A stretch of 64,000 nt of DNA from Sphingomonas sp. SUN019 (GTDB lineage: Bacteria > Pseudomonadota > Alphaproteobacteria > Sphingomonadales > Sphingomonadaceae): contig NZ_CP096971.1 in NCBI RefSeq assembly GCF_024758705.1, positions 620,001 to 684,000 on the forward strand, given 5' to 3'. Shown here in pieces: positions 55,496 to 64,000 of this stretch. A program made the translations under genes and the position numbers. Numbering within the stretch: the stretch's first letter is position 1; every line of letters begins with the position of its first letter. Below the pieces are notes generated by a model. It was not told the DNA's origin and searched no databases. It was given only the letters and a program-made list of their open reading frames with translations.

Positions 55496-56482
55496 GTGAC
55501 GACAGGCGGAAGCGACACCTCGCCACGACTGCGCATCTTCATGCTCGGCGCTACCGGCACGATCGGCCGCGCGACGGTTCGCGCGCTGATCGACCGCGGC
55601 CATGAATTGGTGTGCCTGATACGGCCGGGTTCGGGACAGTCACTGCCCGGCGGCGCGACCATTCGCTACGGCGACGCGACCGATTCAGGATCACTCGTCC
55701 GCGACGGACTCCGTGGCGAACGATTCGATGCCCTCATATCGTGCCTCGCCTCGCGCACCGGCAGGCCCGGCGACGCCTGGGCGGTCGACTATCGGGCGCA
55801 CATCGACGCGCTGGCGGCTGCCAAGGCGGCGAACATCCCGCACTTTGTCCTGCTGTCCGCGATCTGCGTGCAGAAACCGCGTCTCGCGTTTCAGCACGCG
55901 AAGCTGGCGTTCGAGGCGGCGCTGATCGATTCCGGCGTACGCTATTCGATCGTCCGCCCGACCGCGTTCTTCAAATCTTTGTCGGGGCAAGTGGCGCGCG
56001 TCCAGCGTGGCAAACCGTTCCTGTTGTTCGGAAACGGTGCGCTCACCGCGTGCAAGCCGATCAGCGATGCCAATCTGGGGGCGTATATCGCCGACTGCCT
56101 GACCGATGAAGCGCGCTGGAACCGGATATTGCCGATCGGTGGCCCCGGCGCGGCGATCACGCCAAGGCAACAGGGCGAAAGATTGTTTGCGCTGCTCGGA
56201 CAGCCGCCGCGGTTCCGCCAGGTGCCCGTAAAGTTGCTGGACACGATCATCACCGTGCTCGGCGCGCTCGGCCGCGTCGTACCGGCGCTGGCCGACAAGG
56301 CCGAGTTGGCGCGGATCGGCCGCTATTATGCGACCGAATCGATGCTCGTGCTGGATCCCGCGACCGGTCGATACGACGCCGACGCCACGCCTTCGACGGG
56401 GACGGAAACGCTGTTCGACTATTACGAAGGCCTGATCCGCGGCGACGCCACGCCCGAGCGCGGCGCCCACGCAGTGTTCTGA
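55496..56482 (+). CDS. bciA: 3,8-divinyl chlorophyllide 8-vinyl reductase (BciA)
   Basis: Reduces the C8 vinyl group of (proto)chlorophyllide with NADPH in bacteriochlorophyll synthesis. The 328-residue atypical short-chain dehydrogenase has MLGATGTIGRATVRALIDRGH and the family-specific FVLLSAICVQKPRLAFQHAKLAFE, YSIVRPTAFFKSLSGQV and CKPISDANLGAYIADCL. The start is taken as GTG 55496, with GGGGGAGG just upstream; GTG 55454 would add 14 residues. No other photosynthesis gene is in the window; in some phototrophic sphingomonads this gene lies apart from the main cluster. Confidence 0.88.
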   Translation: MTTGGSDTSPRLRIFMLGATGTIGRATVRALIDRGHELVCLIRPGSGQSLPGGATIRYGDATDSGSLVRDGLRGERFDALISCLASRTGRPGDAWAVDYRAHIDALAAAKAANIPHFVLLSAICVQKPRLAFQHAKLAFEAALIDSGVRYSIVRPTAFFKSLSGQVARVQRGKPFLLFGNGALTACKPISDANLGAYIADCLTDEARWNRILPIGGPGAAITPRQQGERLFALLGQPPRFRQVPVKLLDTIITVLGALGRVVPALADKAELARIGRYYATESMLVLDPATGRYDADATPSTGTETLFDYYEGLIRGDATPERGAHAVF

Positions 56483-56483
56483 C

Positions 56484-58322
56484 TTACGCGGCGACCTTCG
56501 CCCGGCTCGCCTTCTTGCGCTCGTTCGCGTCCAGGAACCGCTTGCGCAGCCGGATCGACTTCGGCGTTACCTCGACCAGTTCGTCGTCGTCGATGTACGC
56601 GATCGCCTGTTCCAGCGTCATCTTCTTCGGCGGGGTCAGGCGGATCGCATCGTCCTTGCCGCCCGATGCGCGGAAGTTGGTCAGCTGCTTCGCCTTCATC
56701 GGATTGACCTCCAGGTCATCCGTCTTGGCGTTCTCACCGATCACCATGCCCTCGTACAGCGCCTCGCCGTGGCCGACGAACAGAATGCCGCGATCCTCCA
56801 GCGGCCCCAGCGCATAGCTGTTCGCTTCGCCCGATCCGTTGGAGATCAGCACGCCGTTCTTGCGGCCCTCGATCTTGCCCTTGTGCGCGCCGTATTTCTC
56901 GAACAGCCGGTTCATGATCCCAGTGCCGCGCGTGTCGGACAGGAATTCGCCGTGGTATCCGATCATGCCGCGACTGGGTGCGCTGAACGTGATGCGCGTC
57001 TTGCCGCCACCCGACGGGCGCATATCGGTCATCTCGGCCTTGCGGACGTTCATCTTCTCGACGACCGTGCCCGAATATTCCTCGTCCACGTCGATGATGA
57101 CGGTTTCATACGGCTCGGTCTTCGCGCCGTTTTCGTCCTCGCCGAACAGCACGCGCGGACGGCTGATGCCGAGTTCGAAACCCTCGCGGCGCATCGTCTC
57201 GATCAGCACGCCAAGCTGCAATTCGCCGCGACCCGCGACTTCGTAGCTGTCGCGATCGGCCGCTTCGGTCACCTTGATCGCGACATTCGATTCGCCTTCG
57301 CGGAGCAGGCGGTCGCGGATCATGCGCGACGTGACCTTGCTGCCCTCGCGCCCAGCCATCGGGCTGTCGTTCACTGCAAAGCGCATCGACAGCGTCGGCG
57401 GATCGATCGGCTGAGCGTGCAGCGGTTCGCTGACCGACGTGTCTGCGATCGTGTTCGACACGGTGGCGACGGTCAGGCCAGCCATCGAGATGATGTCGCC
57501 CGCCTTCGCTTCGTCCACCGGCACGCGGTCCAGCCCGCGGAACGCCATGATCTTCGACGCGCGGCCGGTTTCGACGATCTTTCCGTCGTTATCCAGCGCG
57601 TGGATCGGCTGGTTCAACCGCACCGTGCCCGAATTGACGCGCCCGGTCAGGATGCGGCCAAGGAAATTGTCGCGATCCAGCAGTGTCACCAGAAAGGTGA
57701 ATGGCGCGTCCACGTCGACGGTCGGTTCGGGCACGTGGCTGACGATCGTCTCGAACATCGGCGTCAGCGTGCCTTCGCGCGCATTCTCGTCGGTGGAGGC
57801 GTAACCATTGCGCCCCGATGCGTACAACACCGGAAAATCGAGCTGCTCGTCGGTCGCCTCCAGCGAGACGAACAGGTCGAACACCTCATCCAGCACTTCC
57901 TGGATACGCGCGTCCGACCGGTCGACCTTGTTGACGACGACGATCGGACGCAGCCCCAGCGCCAGCGCCTTGCCGGTCACGAACTTGGTCTGCGGCATCG
58001 CGCCTTCGGCCGAATCGACCAGCAGGATTACGCCGTCGACCATCGACAGGATGCGTTCCACCTCGCCGCCGAAATCGGCGTGACCGGGCGTGTCGACGAT
58101 GTTGATGCGGGTCTTGTGCCCCTTGTGATCGTCCCATTCGATCGACGTCGGCTTGGCCAGGATCGTGATGCCACGCTCCTTTTCCAGATCGTTCGAATCC
58201 ATCGCGCGCTCCTCGACGCGCTGATTGTCGCGAAACGTGCCGGACTGGCGGAAAAGCTGATCGACCAGGGTCGTCTTGCCGTGATCGACGTGCGCAATGA
58301 TCGCCACGTTGCGGAGGCTCAT
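56484..58322 (-). CDS. typA: Translational GTPase TypA/BipA
   Basis: Ribosome-binding GTPase for growth under stress and cold. The 612-residue protein has G1 AHVDHGKTTL, G2 RGITILAK, G3 DTPGHADFGGE and G4 NKVD, and a C-terminal domain (TPKSIRLRKRFLDANERKKASRAK). The start MSLRNVAIIAHVDHGK is the normal one. It is convergent with bciA, whose stop is one base away. A promoter for the long gene lies in the 70-base gap before it, not resolved here. Confidence 0.97.
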   Translation of the reverse strand: MSLRNVAIIAHVDHGKTTLVDQLFRQSGTFRDNQRVEERAMDSNDLEKERGITILAKPTSIEWDDHKGHKTRINIVDTPGHADFGGEVERILSMVDGVILLVDSAEGAMPQTKFVTGKALALGLRPIVVVNKVDRSDARIQEVLDEVFDLFVSLEATDEQLDFPVLYASGRNGYASTDENAREGTLTPMFETIVSHVPEPTVDVDAPFTFLVTLLDRDNFLGRILTGRVNSGTVRLNQPIHALDNDGKIVETGRASKIMAFRGLDRVPVDEAKAGDIISMAGLTVATVSNTIADTSVSEPLHAQPIDPPTLSMRFAVNDSPMAGREGSKVTSRMIRDRLLREGESNVAIKVTEAADRDSYEVAGRGELQLGVLIETMRREGFELGISRPRVLFGEDENGAKTEPYETVIIDVDEEYSGTVVEKMNVRKAEMTDMRPSGGGKTRITFSAPSRGMIGYHGEFLSDTRGTGIMNRLFEKYGAHKGKIEGRKNGVLISNGSGEANSYALGPLEDRGILFVGHGEALYEGMVIGENAKTDDLEVNPMKAKQLTNFRASGGKDDAIRLTPPKKMTLEQAIAYIDDDELVEVTPKSIRLRKRFLDANERKKASRAKVAA

Positions 58323-58392
58323 GAAATTCTCTCGATGTGCGTAAGACTGGGTAGCGCGCGCCCCTAGCGCATTTGTTGCATTGCGGGAAGGG

Positions 58393-58785
58393 TTACTCCA
58401 TCCAGTTTTCGAGGCGCAGTCCCTTAATCCTGGCGAACTCGCGCGTATTGGCAGTGACCAGGGTGAGGTCTCGCGCCAGCGATTGTCCTGCGATCAGGAC
58501 ATCGAACGGCCCGATCGGCGTTCCGGTGCGCCTCAACCGCGCGCGTATTTCACCGGCGACACGCCCGTCGTCCGCATCGAACGACAGCACGGGGAAATCC
58601 AGAGCGGATAGGCGATCGAGGTTGGCCGTGACCCGCTCGCTGTTGAAGGCGCCGAACATCAGTTCGTGAACAACGATGCTGGAAAGGACGACATCGCCGG
58701 GCCGGTGACGCATCGTTCGTTTCAGCGCTGCGGGATGATGCGCCATCAGCGCGATGACGATGTTGCTGTCGAGCGAATACAGCAT
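58393..58785 (-). CDS. vapC: VapC-like PIN-domain toxin
   Basis: Ribonuclease toxin of 130 residues. The acidic metal-binding residues are in LDSNIVIALM (Asp6), VVHELMFGA (Glu) and PFDVLIAGQSLARDLTLVTANTREF (Asp pair). Its ATG overlaps the vapB stop by one base (TGATG). A long frame upstream in the same phase runs through vapB and is not part of the protein. The RNA target is unknown. Confidence 0.92.
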   Translation of the reverse strand: MLYSLDSNIVIALMAHHPAALKRTMRHRPGDVVLSSIVVHELMFGAFNSERVTANLDRLSALDFPVLSFDADDGRVAGEIRARLRRTGTPIGPFDVLIAGQSLARDLTLVTANTREFARIKGLRLENWME

Positions 58786-59030
58786 CAATCGAACGAAGGA
58801 CCGTCGGGCATCACCTCTGGCCCCGGCCGATCGAGCGTGGCTTGGACCGCATCGGAATCCATCGGTTGTAGGCGTGAAAGCCATGCCCAGCCGTCTTTGG
58901 GCACCGGCTCCAGGATCACCCTGTCGCCTTCACGGCGGATGCTGACCTGTTCGCCCTCGAAGCGATATTCCTTCGGCAGCCGGACCGCCTGACTGCGGCC
59001 GCTCCAGAATATCTTGGCCATGTCGTTCAT
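58785..59030 (-). CDS. vapB: VapB-like antitoxin (AbrB/MazE fold)
   Basis: 81 residues. The N-terminus is the DNA-binding swapped hairpin: [38 protein letters not shown]. The C-terminus binds and blocks VapC. ATG 59030 is used; ATG 59021 is an alternative. A perfect 16-bp inverted repeat lies eleven bases upstream. It follows a TonB receptor gene on the same strand, with a 66-base gap. Confidence 0.9.
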   Translation of the reverse strand: MNDMAKIFWSGRSQAVRLPKEYRFEGEQVSIRREGDRVILEPVPKDGWAWLSRLQPMDSDAVQATLDRPGPEVMPDGPSFD

Positions 59031-59040
59031 CGGAAGGCCT

Positions 59041-59079
59041 CGCGTGCTGCTATATATCATTGGTATATAGCAGCACGCG
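59041..59079. promoter_or_regulatory. 16-bp inverted repeat, likely vapBC operator
   Basis: CGCGTGCTGCTATATA (59041-59056) and its exact complement (59064-59079) flank a 7-base spacer. The arms contain TATATA elements that could be a -10, so VapBC binding here would repress its own promoter, as is typical of toxin-antitoxin pairs. It may also end receptor transcription. Confidence 0.7.
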
Positions 59080-59096
59080 CACCATCGCAATCAGCC

Positions 59097-61466
59097 CTAG
59101 AATCGCCCCGCAACCTCCACGCCGTAGAAGCGTGGCTCGCCCGCGATATAGGTCGGGACGCCGAACCCGCCGCCGGTGTTCCCGGCATCGATCAGGTAAC
59201 GGCGGTTGGTCAGGTTCCGCGCGAAGCCACCGATCCGGTAGCGTCCCTCGGCGAACTCGACGCCCGCGCGAAGGTTCACCAGCACATAGCCGTCCTGGCT
59301 GATCGCCTCCGAATTGGGTAGTTCGAAGAACACCTTGCTCTGGTAGCTGGCGGACGGCGTGGCGTAGAATTCGACCCCGTTCGTGAACGGCAGGCGGATC
59401 GTCGCGCCGCCCGATGCGGTAACCTTCGGTTGCAGCCGGAAGCGTGCGCCCGCAAAGGTCGGCGCGACATTGCCGCCCTCATCGATCTTGCCGTCGATGT
59501 AAGCGAAGCTGCCGAACAACGAGAGTTCGTCGGCGATGCGGTAGGTCGCTTCCGCCTCGACGCCGGGGTTTTTCGCTGACCCGGCGCTCTGCGTCGTGGT
59601 GACGCCGTTGTTGGTCACCGACACCTGGAACCCGCGGTACGTTTGGTAGAAGGCCGATAGCGTGCCGGTCAGCGGCCCGCGGCCCAGCTTCAGCCCGGCC
59701 TCGTAGTTCCACACCACTTCGTCGGGCACGATCTGCAGGTTCGGCACGACCACGCCGCCCGCCGCGCGCGCGGCAAGCTGGACGATCGGTGAGCGCCGCC
59801 CCTTGCTAACCGTCGCATACAGATTGAGCTGGTCGGTCACGCGATACAGCGCATTGAACCGTGGCAGGATCGCGGTGAAGCTGCTGTCCGCCTCGAACTT
59901 GCGCCCCCCTGTATTGGCGGTGCCGAGCAGGCTGACACCCGCGATCACCGAATTGGGCTGGACCGAGCTGTAGCCGGACTGGCGGTCCTCGATCAGTACG
60001 CGCGCGCCGACCGTAATCTCCACCGCCGGGGTTGGAATCCACGTCCCGTCCGCGAATACCGAATAGGTGTCGTTGTTGCCGTAATTGGTGAACTCCGCCG
60101 CATAGGGAATGGCGGTCGCCGCGCCGCGCGTCAGGATCCCGGTCGCGCGGGTGGCGGGGATCGTGCCGTTCGGCGCGACGCAATTCGGCCCGGTTGTCAC
60201 CCCCGCACCATTCAGGATGCCACGCACGGTCGCAAACCCGGTCGCCACCGAACAGGCGATATACGTGCCCTCCTCGGTCGAGAACGGCACGCGCTGCTGG
60301 CCGTTCTCGAAGAAGGCATTCCAACCGAACGACGCGCGATACGTATCGCCGCTGAACGCGAAGCGCCCTTCGTGGCTCCACTGATCGCCCTTCGCATCCT
60401 CGGCGAATTCGAGATACCAGGCCGGGCCGCCGTCGGCGTCGAACGTCTCCAGGCTGTCGAAGCGGCGATAGCCGTTGACCGTCGTGAAGGTGACGCCCGG
60501 CGCAAGATCGACGCTGACCGTCAGGTTCGCGTCATACACGTTGCGGTCGAGCCCAAGCTTGCGCTTGCCCAGCACGCTCTCGCTGAACGGCGATCCCGAC
60601 AGTTCGGCGTAACCATAATCGCCGGTCTGCCCGCCGGTCGGCGCGAAGGCGCGGCTCTTGAACGCGGTGCCGGGATTGCGTTGACCGTCATAGGTCAGCA
60701 CGAGATCGGCGGTGATCGCGTCGTTCGGCGTGAAGCGCAGCGACCCGCGGATGCCGCGCTGATCCTGTCCGTTCAGATCGTCCTGATCGACACGGCCCTG
60801 ATTTTGGTTCGGCACATCCGGGTCACCAGCGATGTTGCGGACATAACCGTCGCGATATTTATACGCGAAGGCCAGCCGGCCGCTCAGCACATCGTTGCCC
60901 GCATTGATGAACCCCGCCACCTGGGTGCGGTTGAAATTGCCGTAACTGGCGAGCAATTCGCCCGAGAAACCCGGCTGCGGCTTGGCGGAGATGACGCTGA
61001 CCGCGCCGATCGCGGCGGCGGTCCCGAACAACGTCGCCTGCGGCCCCTTCACGACCTCCAGCCGCTCCAGATCGTACAGATCCTGATACGCCCCGCGCGA
61101 CCGGCTGATGTCAACGCCGTTGTAGTAAAGTGTGACCCGCGCGCCCTGCTGCGCCGATCCCGAATCCGACGTGATGCCGCGGATGACGAAGCCCGGATTG
61201 TTCGCGCTCTGCTCCTGGATGCGCAGGCCCGGCACGAACAGCGCGACTTCGGCGAGCGAATTGACCCCGATCTCGCGCATCCGATCCTGCGTCACCGCGG
61301 TGACGGTCAACGGCACATCCTCGATCCGTTGCTCCAGCTTCTGCGCGGTCACGACCACGTCGTTGCTGCTGTCCGGCGCGGGCGTTTCGGTGGCTTGAGC
61401 CAACGCGCCGGTCGAGCAGCAGGCGAGCAAGGTGGATAGCGCCGATCGCGCGAACAGTCTGGTCAT
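59097..61466 (-). CDS. TonB-dependent receptor
   Basis: Outer-membrane receptor of 789 residues with signal peptide (MTRLFARSALSTLLACCSTGALAQ), TonB box region DVVVTAQKLEQRIEDVPLTVTAV, plug segments (NSLAEVALFVPGLRIQ; PGFVIRGITSDSG; LERLEVVKGPQATLFGTAA) and a barrel ending in YGVEVAGRF. AAGGGG lies nine bases before ATG 61466. The ligand is unknown. It is divergent from telA. The vapBC pair lies directly downstream. Confidence 0.92.
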   Translation of the reverse strand: MTRLFARSALSTLLACCSTGALAQATETPAPDSSNDVVVTAQKLEQRIEDVPLTVTAVTQDRMREIGVNSLAEVALFVPGLRIQEQSANNPGFVIRGITSDSGSAQQGARVTLYYNGVDISRSRGAYQDLYDLERLEVVKGPQATLFGTAAAIGAVSVISAKPQPGFSGELLASYGNFNRTQVAGFINAGNDVLSGRLAFAYKYRDGYVRNIAGDPDVPNQNQGRVDQDDLNGQDQRGIRGSLRFTPNDAITADLVLTYDGQRNPGTAFKSRAFAPTGGQTGDYGYAELSGSPFSESVLGKRKLGLDRNVYDANLTVSVDLAPGVTFTTVNGYRRFDSLETFDADGGPAWYLEFAEDAKGDQWSHEGRFAFSGDTYRASFGWNAFFENGQQRVPFSTEEGTYIACSVATGFATVRGILNGAGVTTGPNCVAPNGTIPATRATGILTRGAATAIPYAAEFTNYGNNDTYSVFADGTWIPTPAVEITVGARVLIEDRQSGYSSVQPNSVIAGVSLLGTANTGGRKFEADSSFTAILPRFNALYRVTDQLNLYATVSKGRRSPIVQLAARAAGGVVVPNLQIVPDEVVWNYEAGLKLGRGPLTGTLSAFYQTYRGFQVSVTNNGVTTTQSAGSAKNPGVEAEATYRIADELSLFGSFAYIDGKIDEGGNVAPTFAGARFRLQPKVTASGGATIRLPFTNGVEFYATPSASYQSKVFFELPNSEAISQDGYVLVNLRAGVEFAEGRYRIGGFARNLTNRRYLIDAGNTGGGFGVPTYIAGEPRFYGVEVAGRF

Positions 61467-61662
61467 GTTGAAGAACCCCTTTTGTGCATCGCAGCGATTA
61501 GGAGCGGTCGAAGGCAGTTCCGCGACGGGCGCGTTGCGGATCGATGACACGGGCATTCATTTACGCCCTGTACGCGCCGAGCATCCGTATTATATTGGCA
61601 ACACACTTGAAGCAGGGCGTGATCGCGTCCAGAATCGGACACGCGACCGCTGGAGGAATGGA

Positions 61663-62886
61663 ATGGCGACGACACCCCCGATCACGACTAGCGAGCCTGC
61701 AACGGCTGAACAGGATCTCGTCCTGACCCCGCCCAGCCCCGTGCCGGCGGTGTCGGCCGAGAAGGCGTCTGGTCTGGTTCCCGTCGACCAAGGCACGAAA
61801 TCGAAGCTGGAGGAGCGCGTCGACGGGTTCATCGATCAGCTTGTCGCGCAGGACGTGAACTCGCCCGAATTCGGCAAGCGCGTCGACGCCATCACCGCGA
61901 TGGGCGCGAAGGAAATCCGCGAAGCGGCGGGCCAGTCGAACCGTTTCCTCGATCGCCCGGTCCGCGCGATGGATCAGGAGAATGGCGTCGGCAAGGATCT
62001 CGCCCAGCTCCGCCGCGTCGTCGAGGATCTCGATCCCGGCAAGAAGGGCAATCTGACCGCGCCGCAGAAGCTGTTCGGGATCATCCCGTTCGGCAACAAG
62101 ATGCGCAATTACTTTGACAGCTACAAATCGTCGCAGACGCACATCAGCAGCATCCTGAAGAGCCTTGCCAGCGGCAAGGACGAGCTGCTGATGGACAATG
62201 CCGCGATCGATACCGAACGCGCGAATCTGTGGACCGCGATGGGGCGGCTGGAACAGATGATCCATCTGTCGAAGACGATGGACGCGAAGCTGGAGGACAA
62301 GGCGAACGAACTGGATCACAGCGATCCCGCCAAGGCCAAGGCGATCCGCGAGACCGCGTTGTTCTACGCCCGCCAGCGCACGCAGGATCTGCTGACGCAG
62401 ATGGCGGTCACGGTGCAGGGGTATCTCGCGCTCGATCTGGTCAAGAAGAACAACGTCGAGCTGGTGAAGGGCGTCGATCGCGCTTCGACCACCACGGTCG
62501 CGGCACTTCGCACCGCGGTGACGGTGGCGCAGGCGCTAACGAACCAGAAACTGGTGCTGGAACAGATCACCGCGCTGAACACCACGACCGCGGGGATCAT
62601 CGATTCGACCGGCAAGCTGCTGCGCAGCCAGACCGCGCAGATCCACGAACAGGCCGCCGCGTCGGCGATCCCGCTGGAGACGCTGCAGCGCGCGTTCCAG
62701 AACATCTACGACACGATGGACGCGATCGACACGTTCAAGCTGAAGGCGCTCGACACGATGAAAACGACGGTCGACGCGCTGTCGGGCGAGGTCGAGAAGT
62801 CGAAGGGCTATATCGCGCGCGCCGAGGGTGCGACGCAGAACCGCCTGTCGTCGTCGCCCGACACGTTCAAGCTGGAGTCGGTGTGA
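61663..62886 (+). CDS. telA: Toxic anion resistance family protein (TelA)
   Basis: 407 residues matching the TelA/KlaA family, named for tellurite resistance. It is largely helical: LVPVDQGTKSKLEERVDGFIDQLVAQ, LFGIIPFGNKMRNYFDSYKSSQTHISSILKSL, and ALRTAVTVAQALTNQKLVLEQI. The family's biochemical role is unclear; membrane stress or phage links have been proposed. GGAGG lies ahead of ATG 61663. The next gene starts inside its stop codon (GTGA), and they form a coupled pair. Confidence 0.9.
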   Translation: MATTPPITTSEPATAEQDLVLTPPSPVPAVSAEKASGLVPVDQGTKSKLEERVDGFIDQLVAQDVNSPEFGKRVDAITAMGAKEIREAAGQSNRFLDRPVRAMDQENGVGKDLAQLRRVVEDLDPGKKGNLTAPQKLFGIIPFGNKMRNYFDSYKSSQTHISSILKSLASGKDELLMDNAAIDTERANLWTAMGRLEQMIHLSKTMDAKLEDKANELDHSDPAKAKAIRETALFYARQRTQDLLTQMAVTVQGYLALDLVKKNNVELVKGVDRASTTTVAALRTAVTVAQALTNQKLVLEQITALNTTTAGIIDSTGKLLRSQTAQIHEQAAASAIPLETLQRAFQNIYDTMDAIDTFKLKALDTMKTTVDALSGEVEKSKGYIARAEGATQNRLSSSPDTFKLESV

Positions 62887-63581
62887 GCGATACCGACGAC
62901 ACGATCGCGTCGGCGCGCGCCGCCTACGAACGGATCACCGGCGCGCGGTACGACGTAGTTCCTACGCGCCGACGTTCGCGTGGCGGCGGCTTGCGCAAGC
63001 GGGTGACGCGGATAGCGGTGGCCGACGCCGCGATCCTCCTCGCTGCGACGGTGATCGGGCTGTTCATTCCGCTCGGGATGTTCGGCGCGCTGGCGGTGAT
63101 GGCGCTGCTGATCGCGGCGACGGTGGCGCTGGCGATCTATCCGCAGGACGTGGCGTTGCCGCCCGAACGGCTGCGTCAGGCCGATTTGCGCACGCTGCCC
63201 GCGCAAACCGGGCGCTGGCTCGATTCGCAACGCGCCGCCCTCCCCGCGCCTGCGGTGATGGTCGCCGACCGGATCGGCGTGCGGCTGGATACGCTAGGCG
63301 TCCAGCTCGCCGCGCTCGACGATGACACGCCCGCAGCCGGAGAAATCCGGCGGCTGGTGGGCGAACAATTGCCCGAATTCGTCCGCGACTATCAACGCGT
63401 CCCGCGCGAGATGCGCGGCGTCCCCCGCAACGGCAAGACGCCCGACCGGCAATTGGTCGACGGGCTGGAGGTGATCGAGCGCGAGATCGGGCAGATGAGC
63501 GAACAACTGGCGCAGGGCGACCTCGACTCGCTCGCCACGCGCAGCCGGTATCTGGAAATAAAGTACAGCGGAGAGGGCTAA
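62883..63581 (+). CDS. Two-helix membrane protein, XpaC-like
   Basis: 232 residues. After a basic N-terminus there are two adjacent membrane helices (IAVADAAILLAATVIGLFIPLGMF and LAVMALLIAATVALAIYP, about residues 43-85), then a cytoplasmic helical domain (PPERLRQADLRTLPAQTGRWLDSQ ... EIGQMSEQLAQGDLDSLATRSRYLEIKY). The build and coupling to telA suggest the XpaC (5-bromo-4-chloroindolyl phosphate hydrolysis) family, often next to telA-type genes in Bacillus. This is inference. GTG start 62883 overlaps the telA stop. Confidence 0.7.
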   Translation: MSDTDDTIASARAAYERITGARYDVVPTRRRSRGGGLRKRVTRIAVADAAILLAATVIGLFIPLGMFGALAVMALLIAATVALAIYPQDVALPPERLRQADLRTLPAQTGRWLDSQRAALPAPAVMVADRIGVRLDTLGVQLAALDDDTPAAGEIRRLVGEQLPEFVRDYQRVPREMRGVPRNGKTPDRQLVDGLEVIEREIGQMSEQLAQGDLDSLATRSRYLEIKYSGEG

Positions 63582-63636
63582 GTCGCTCCGCTTATCGGTA
63601 GCGACAATGTCATGTCGATGCGGTAGCGGGACCGCC

Positions 63637-64000
63637 ATGATCGACCGCGTCAAGAACCTAGATGGCATCCACAACTTCCGCGATTACGGCGGCTATCAAG
63701 CGCGTGACGGGCGATTGAAGACGGGCGCGTTGTGGCGGTCCGGCCAGCATGGCGGCGCGACCCCGGCCGACCTTGCCGCGGTGTCCGAACTTGGCCTTTC
63801 GACCGTGATCGACCTGCGCGGCGACAGCGAACGGCGAGAGATGCCGTGCCTGCGTCACGACCAGTTCGGTGGGCTGGTGCTGTTCGCGCCGGGCGAAACC
63901 GCAGGGTCGGAACTCGCCCCGCACGAGGAGGCCGGGCGCGGCATCACCACGGCAGATCAGGCGAAGGCGGCGATGACGAAGCTTTACGCCGCGATGCCGT
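63637..64000 (+). CDS. Tyrosine-protein phosphatase family protein (3' end outside window)
   Basis: The N-terminal 121 residues of a Tyr_phosphatase3-type protein: NLDGIHNFRDYGGYQARDGRLKTGALWRSGQHGGATPADLAAVSELGLSTVIDLRGDSERRE. This start (NFRD and LWRS) is characteristic. The catalytic HCxxGKDRT motif would lie beyond the window, so activity cannot be judged. ATG 63637 is 55 bases after the XpaC-like gene. Confidence 0.85.
   Translation, partial: MIDRVKNLDGIHNFRDYGGYQARDGRLKTGALWRSGQHGGATPADLAAVSELGLSTVIDLRGDSERREMPCLRHDQFGGLVLFAPGETAGSELAPHEEAGRGITTADQAKAAMTKLYAAMP

Noticed and set aside
56769..58367. 532-codon open frame on the plus strand
   Set aside because: Antisense to typA; no domain recognised.

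Overview
The window is a chromosomal segment of a high-GC alphaproteobacterium, most likely a Sphingomonas or close relative (Sphingomonadales). Pointers are the gene strings recG|sdhE-mfd and divL-tsaE-amgK-murU-addB-addA, a DivL protein with tyrosine in its H-box, an alphaproteobacterial DksA with one zinc-finger cysteine, three TonB-dependent receptors, PilZ, EAL and HD-GYP proteins, and intergenic palindromes of kinds I associate with sphingomonads. I see no phage, transposase or CRISPR array.

Layout. 1-5.9 kb is a galactoside-use locus: GH42 beta-galactosidase (cut by the window edge), divergent GH36 alpha-galactosidase, and a large TonB receptor; the two promoter regions carry near-identical AT-rich palindromes. 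6-9 kb holds a PilZ protein, DksA, a Ser/Gly-rich protein with a PEP-CTERM-like tail, and a host-attachment family protein. 8.9-23 kb is housekeeping: serS, an NlpD-like lipoprotein, tyrS, PilZ, recG, sdhE, mfd, an EAL phosphodiesterase, moaA-nadK and tRNA-Asn. 23-29.7 kb holds a lipoprotein, secA, a TonB C-terminal-like protein, argJ, a GFA protein and thioredoxin. 29.7-40.6 kb is one long minus-strand run, divL-tsaE-amgK-murU-addB-addA, linking cell-cycle control, t6A synthesis, murein recycling and double-strand-break repair. 40.8-43.5 kb holds ahcY under a perfect 20-bp palindrome, yqgE and a peroxiredoxin. 43.6-47.4 kb holds AMP nucleosidase flanked by two Lys/Ala/Pro-rich proteins, then an HD-GYP protein. 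47.4-53 kb holds a 2OG-Fe(II) oxygenase, a cyclopropane-synthase-like methyltransferase, an SRPBCC/ArsR pair with two operator palindromes, a secreted SGNH hydrolase and small proteins. 53-64 kb holds a TonB receptor, an orphan 8-vinyl reductase (bciA), typA, vapBC, a third TonB receptor, a TelA/XpaC-like pair and a truncated tyrosine phosphatase.

The most interesting leads are non-coding. They are the shared operator of the galactoside locus; the tandem GCAACC-N4-GGTTGC palindromes, one of which encloses the Shine-Dalgarno sequence of the SRPBCC gene; a similar SD-sequestering hairpin before bciA; the likely SAH-responsive operator of ahcY; and a family of long intergenic palindromes with two near-identical copies 35 kb apart. 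Among proteins, the DivL pseudokinase, the lone bciA, the Ser-rich PEP-CTERM-like protein and the two histone-tail-like proteins around amn stand out.
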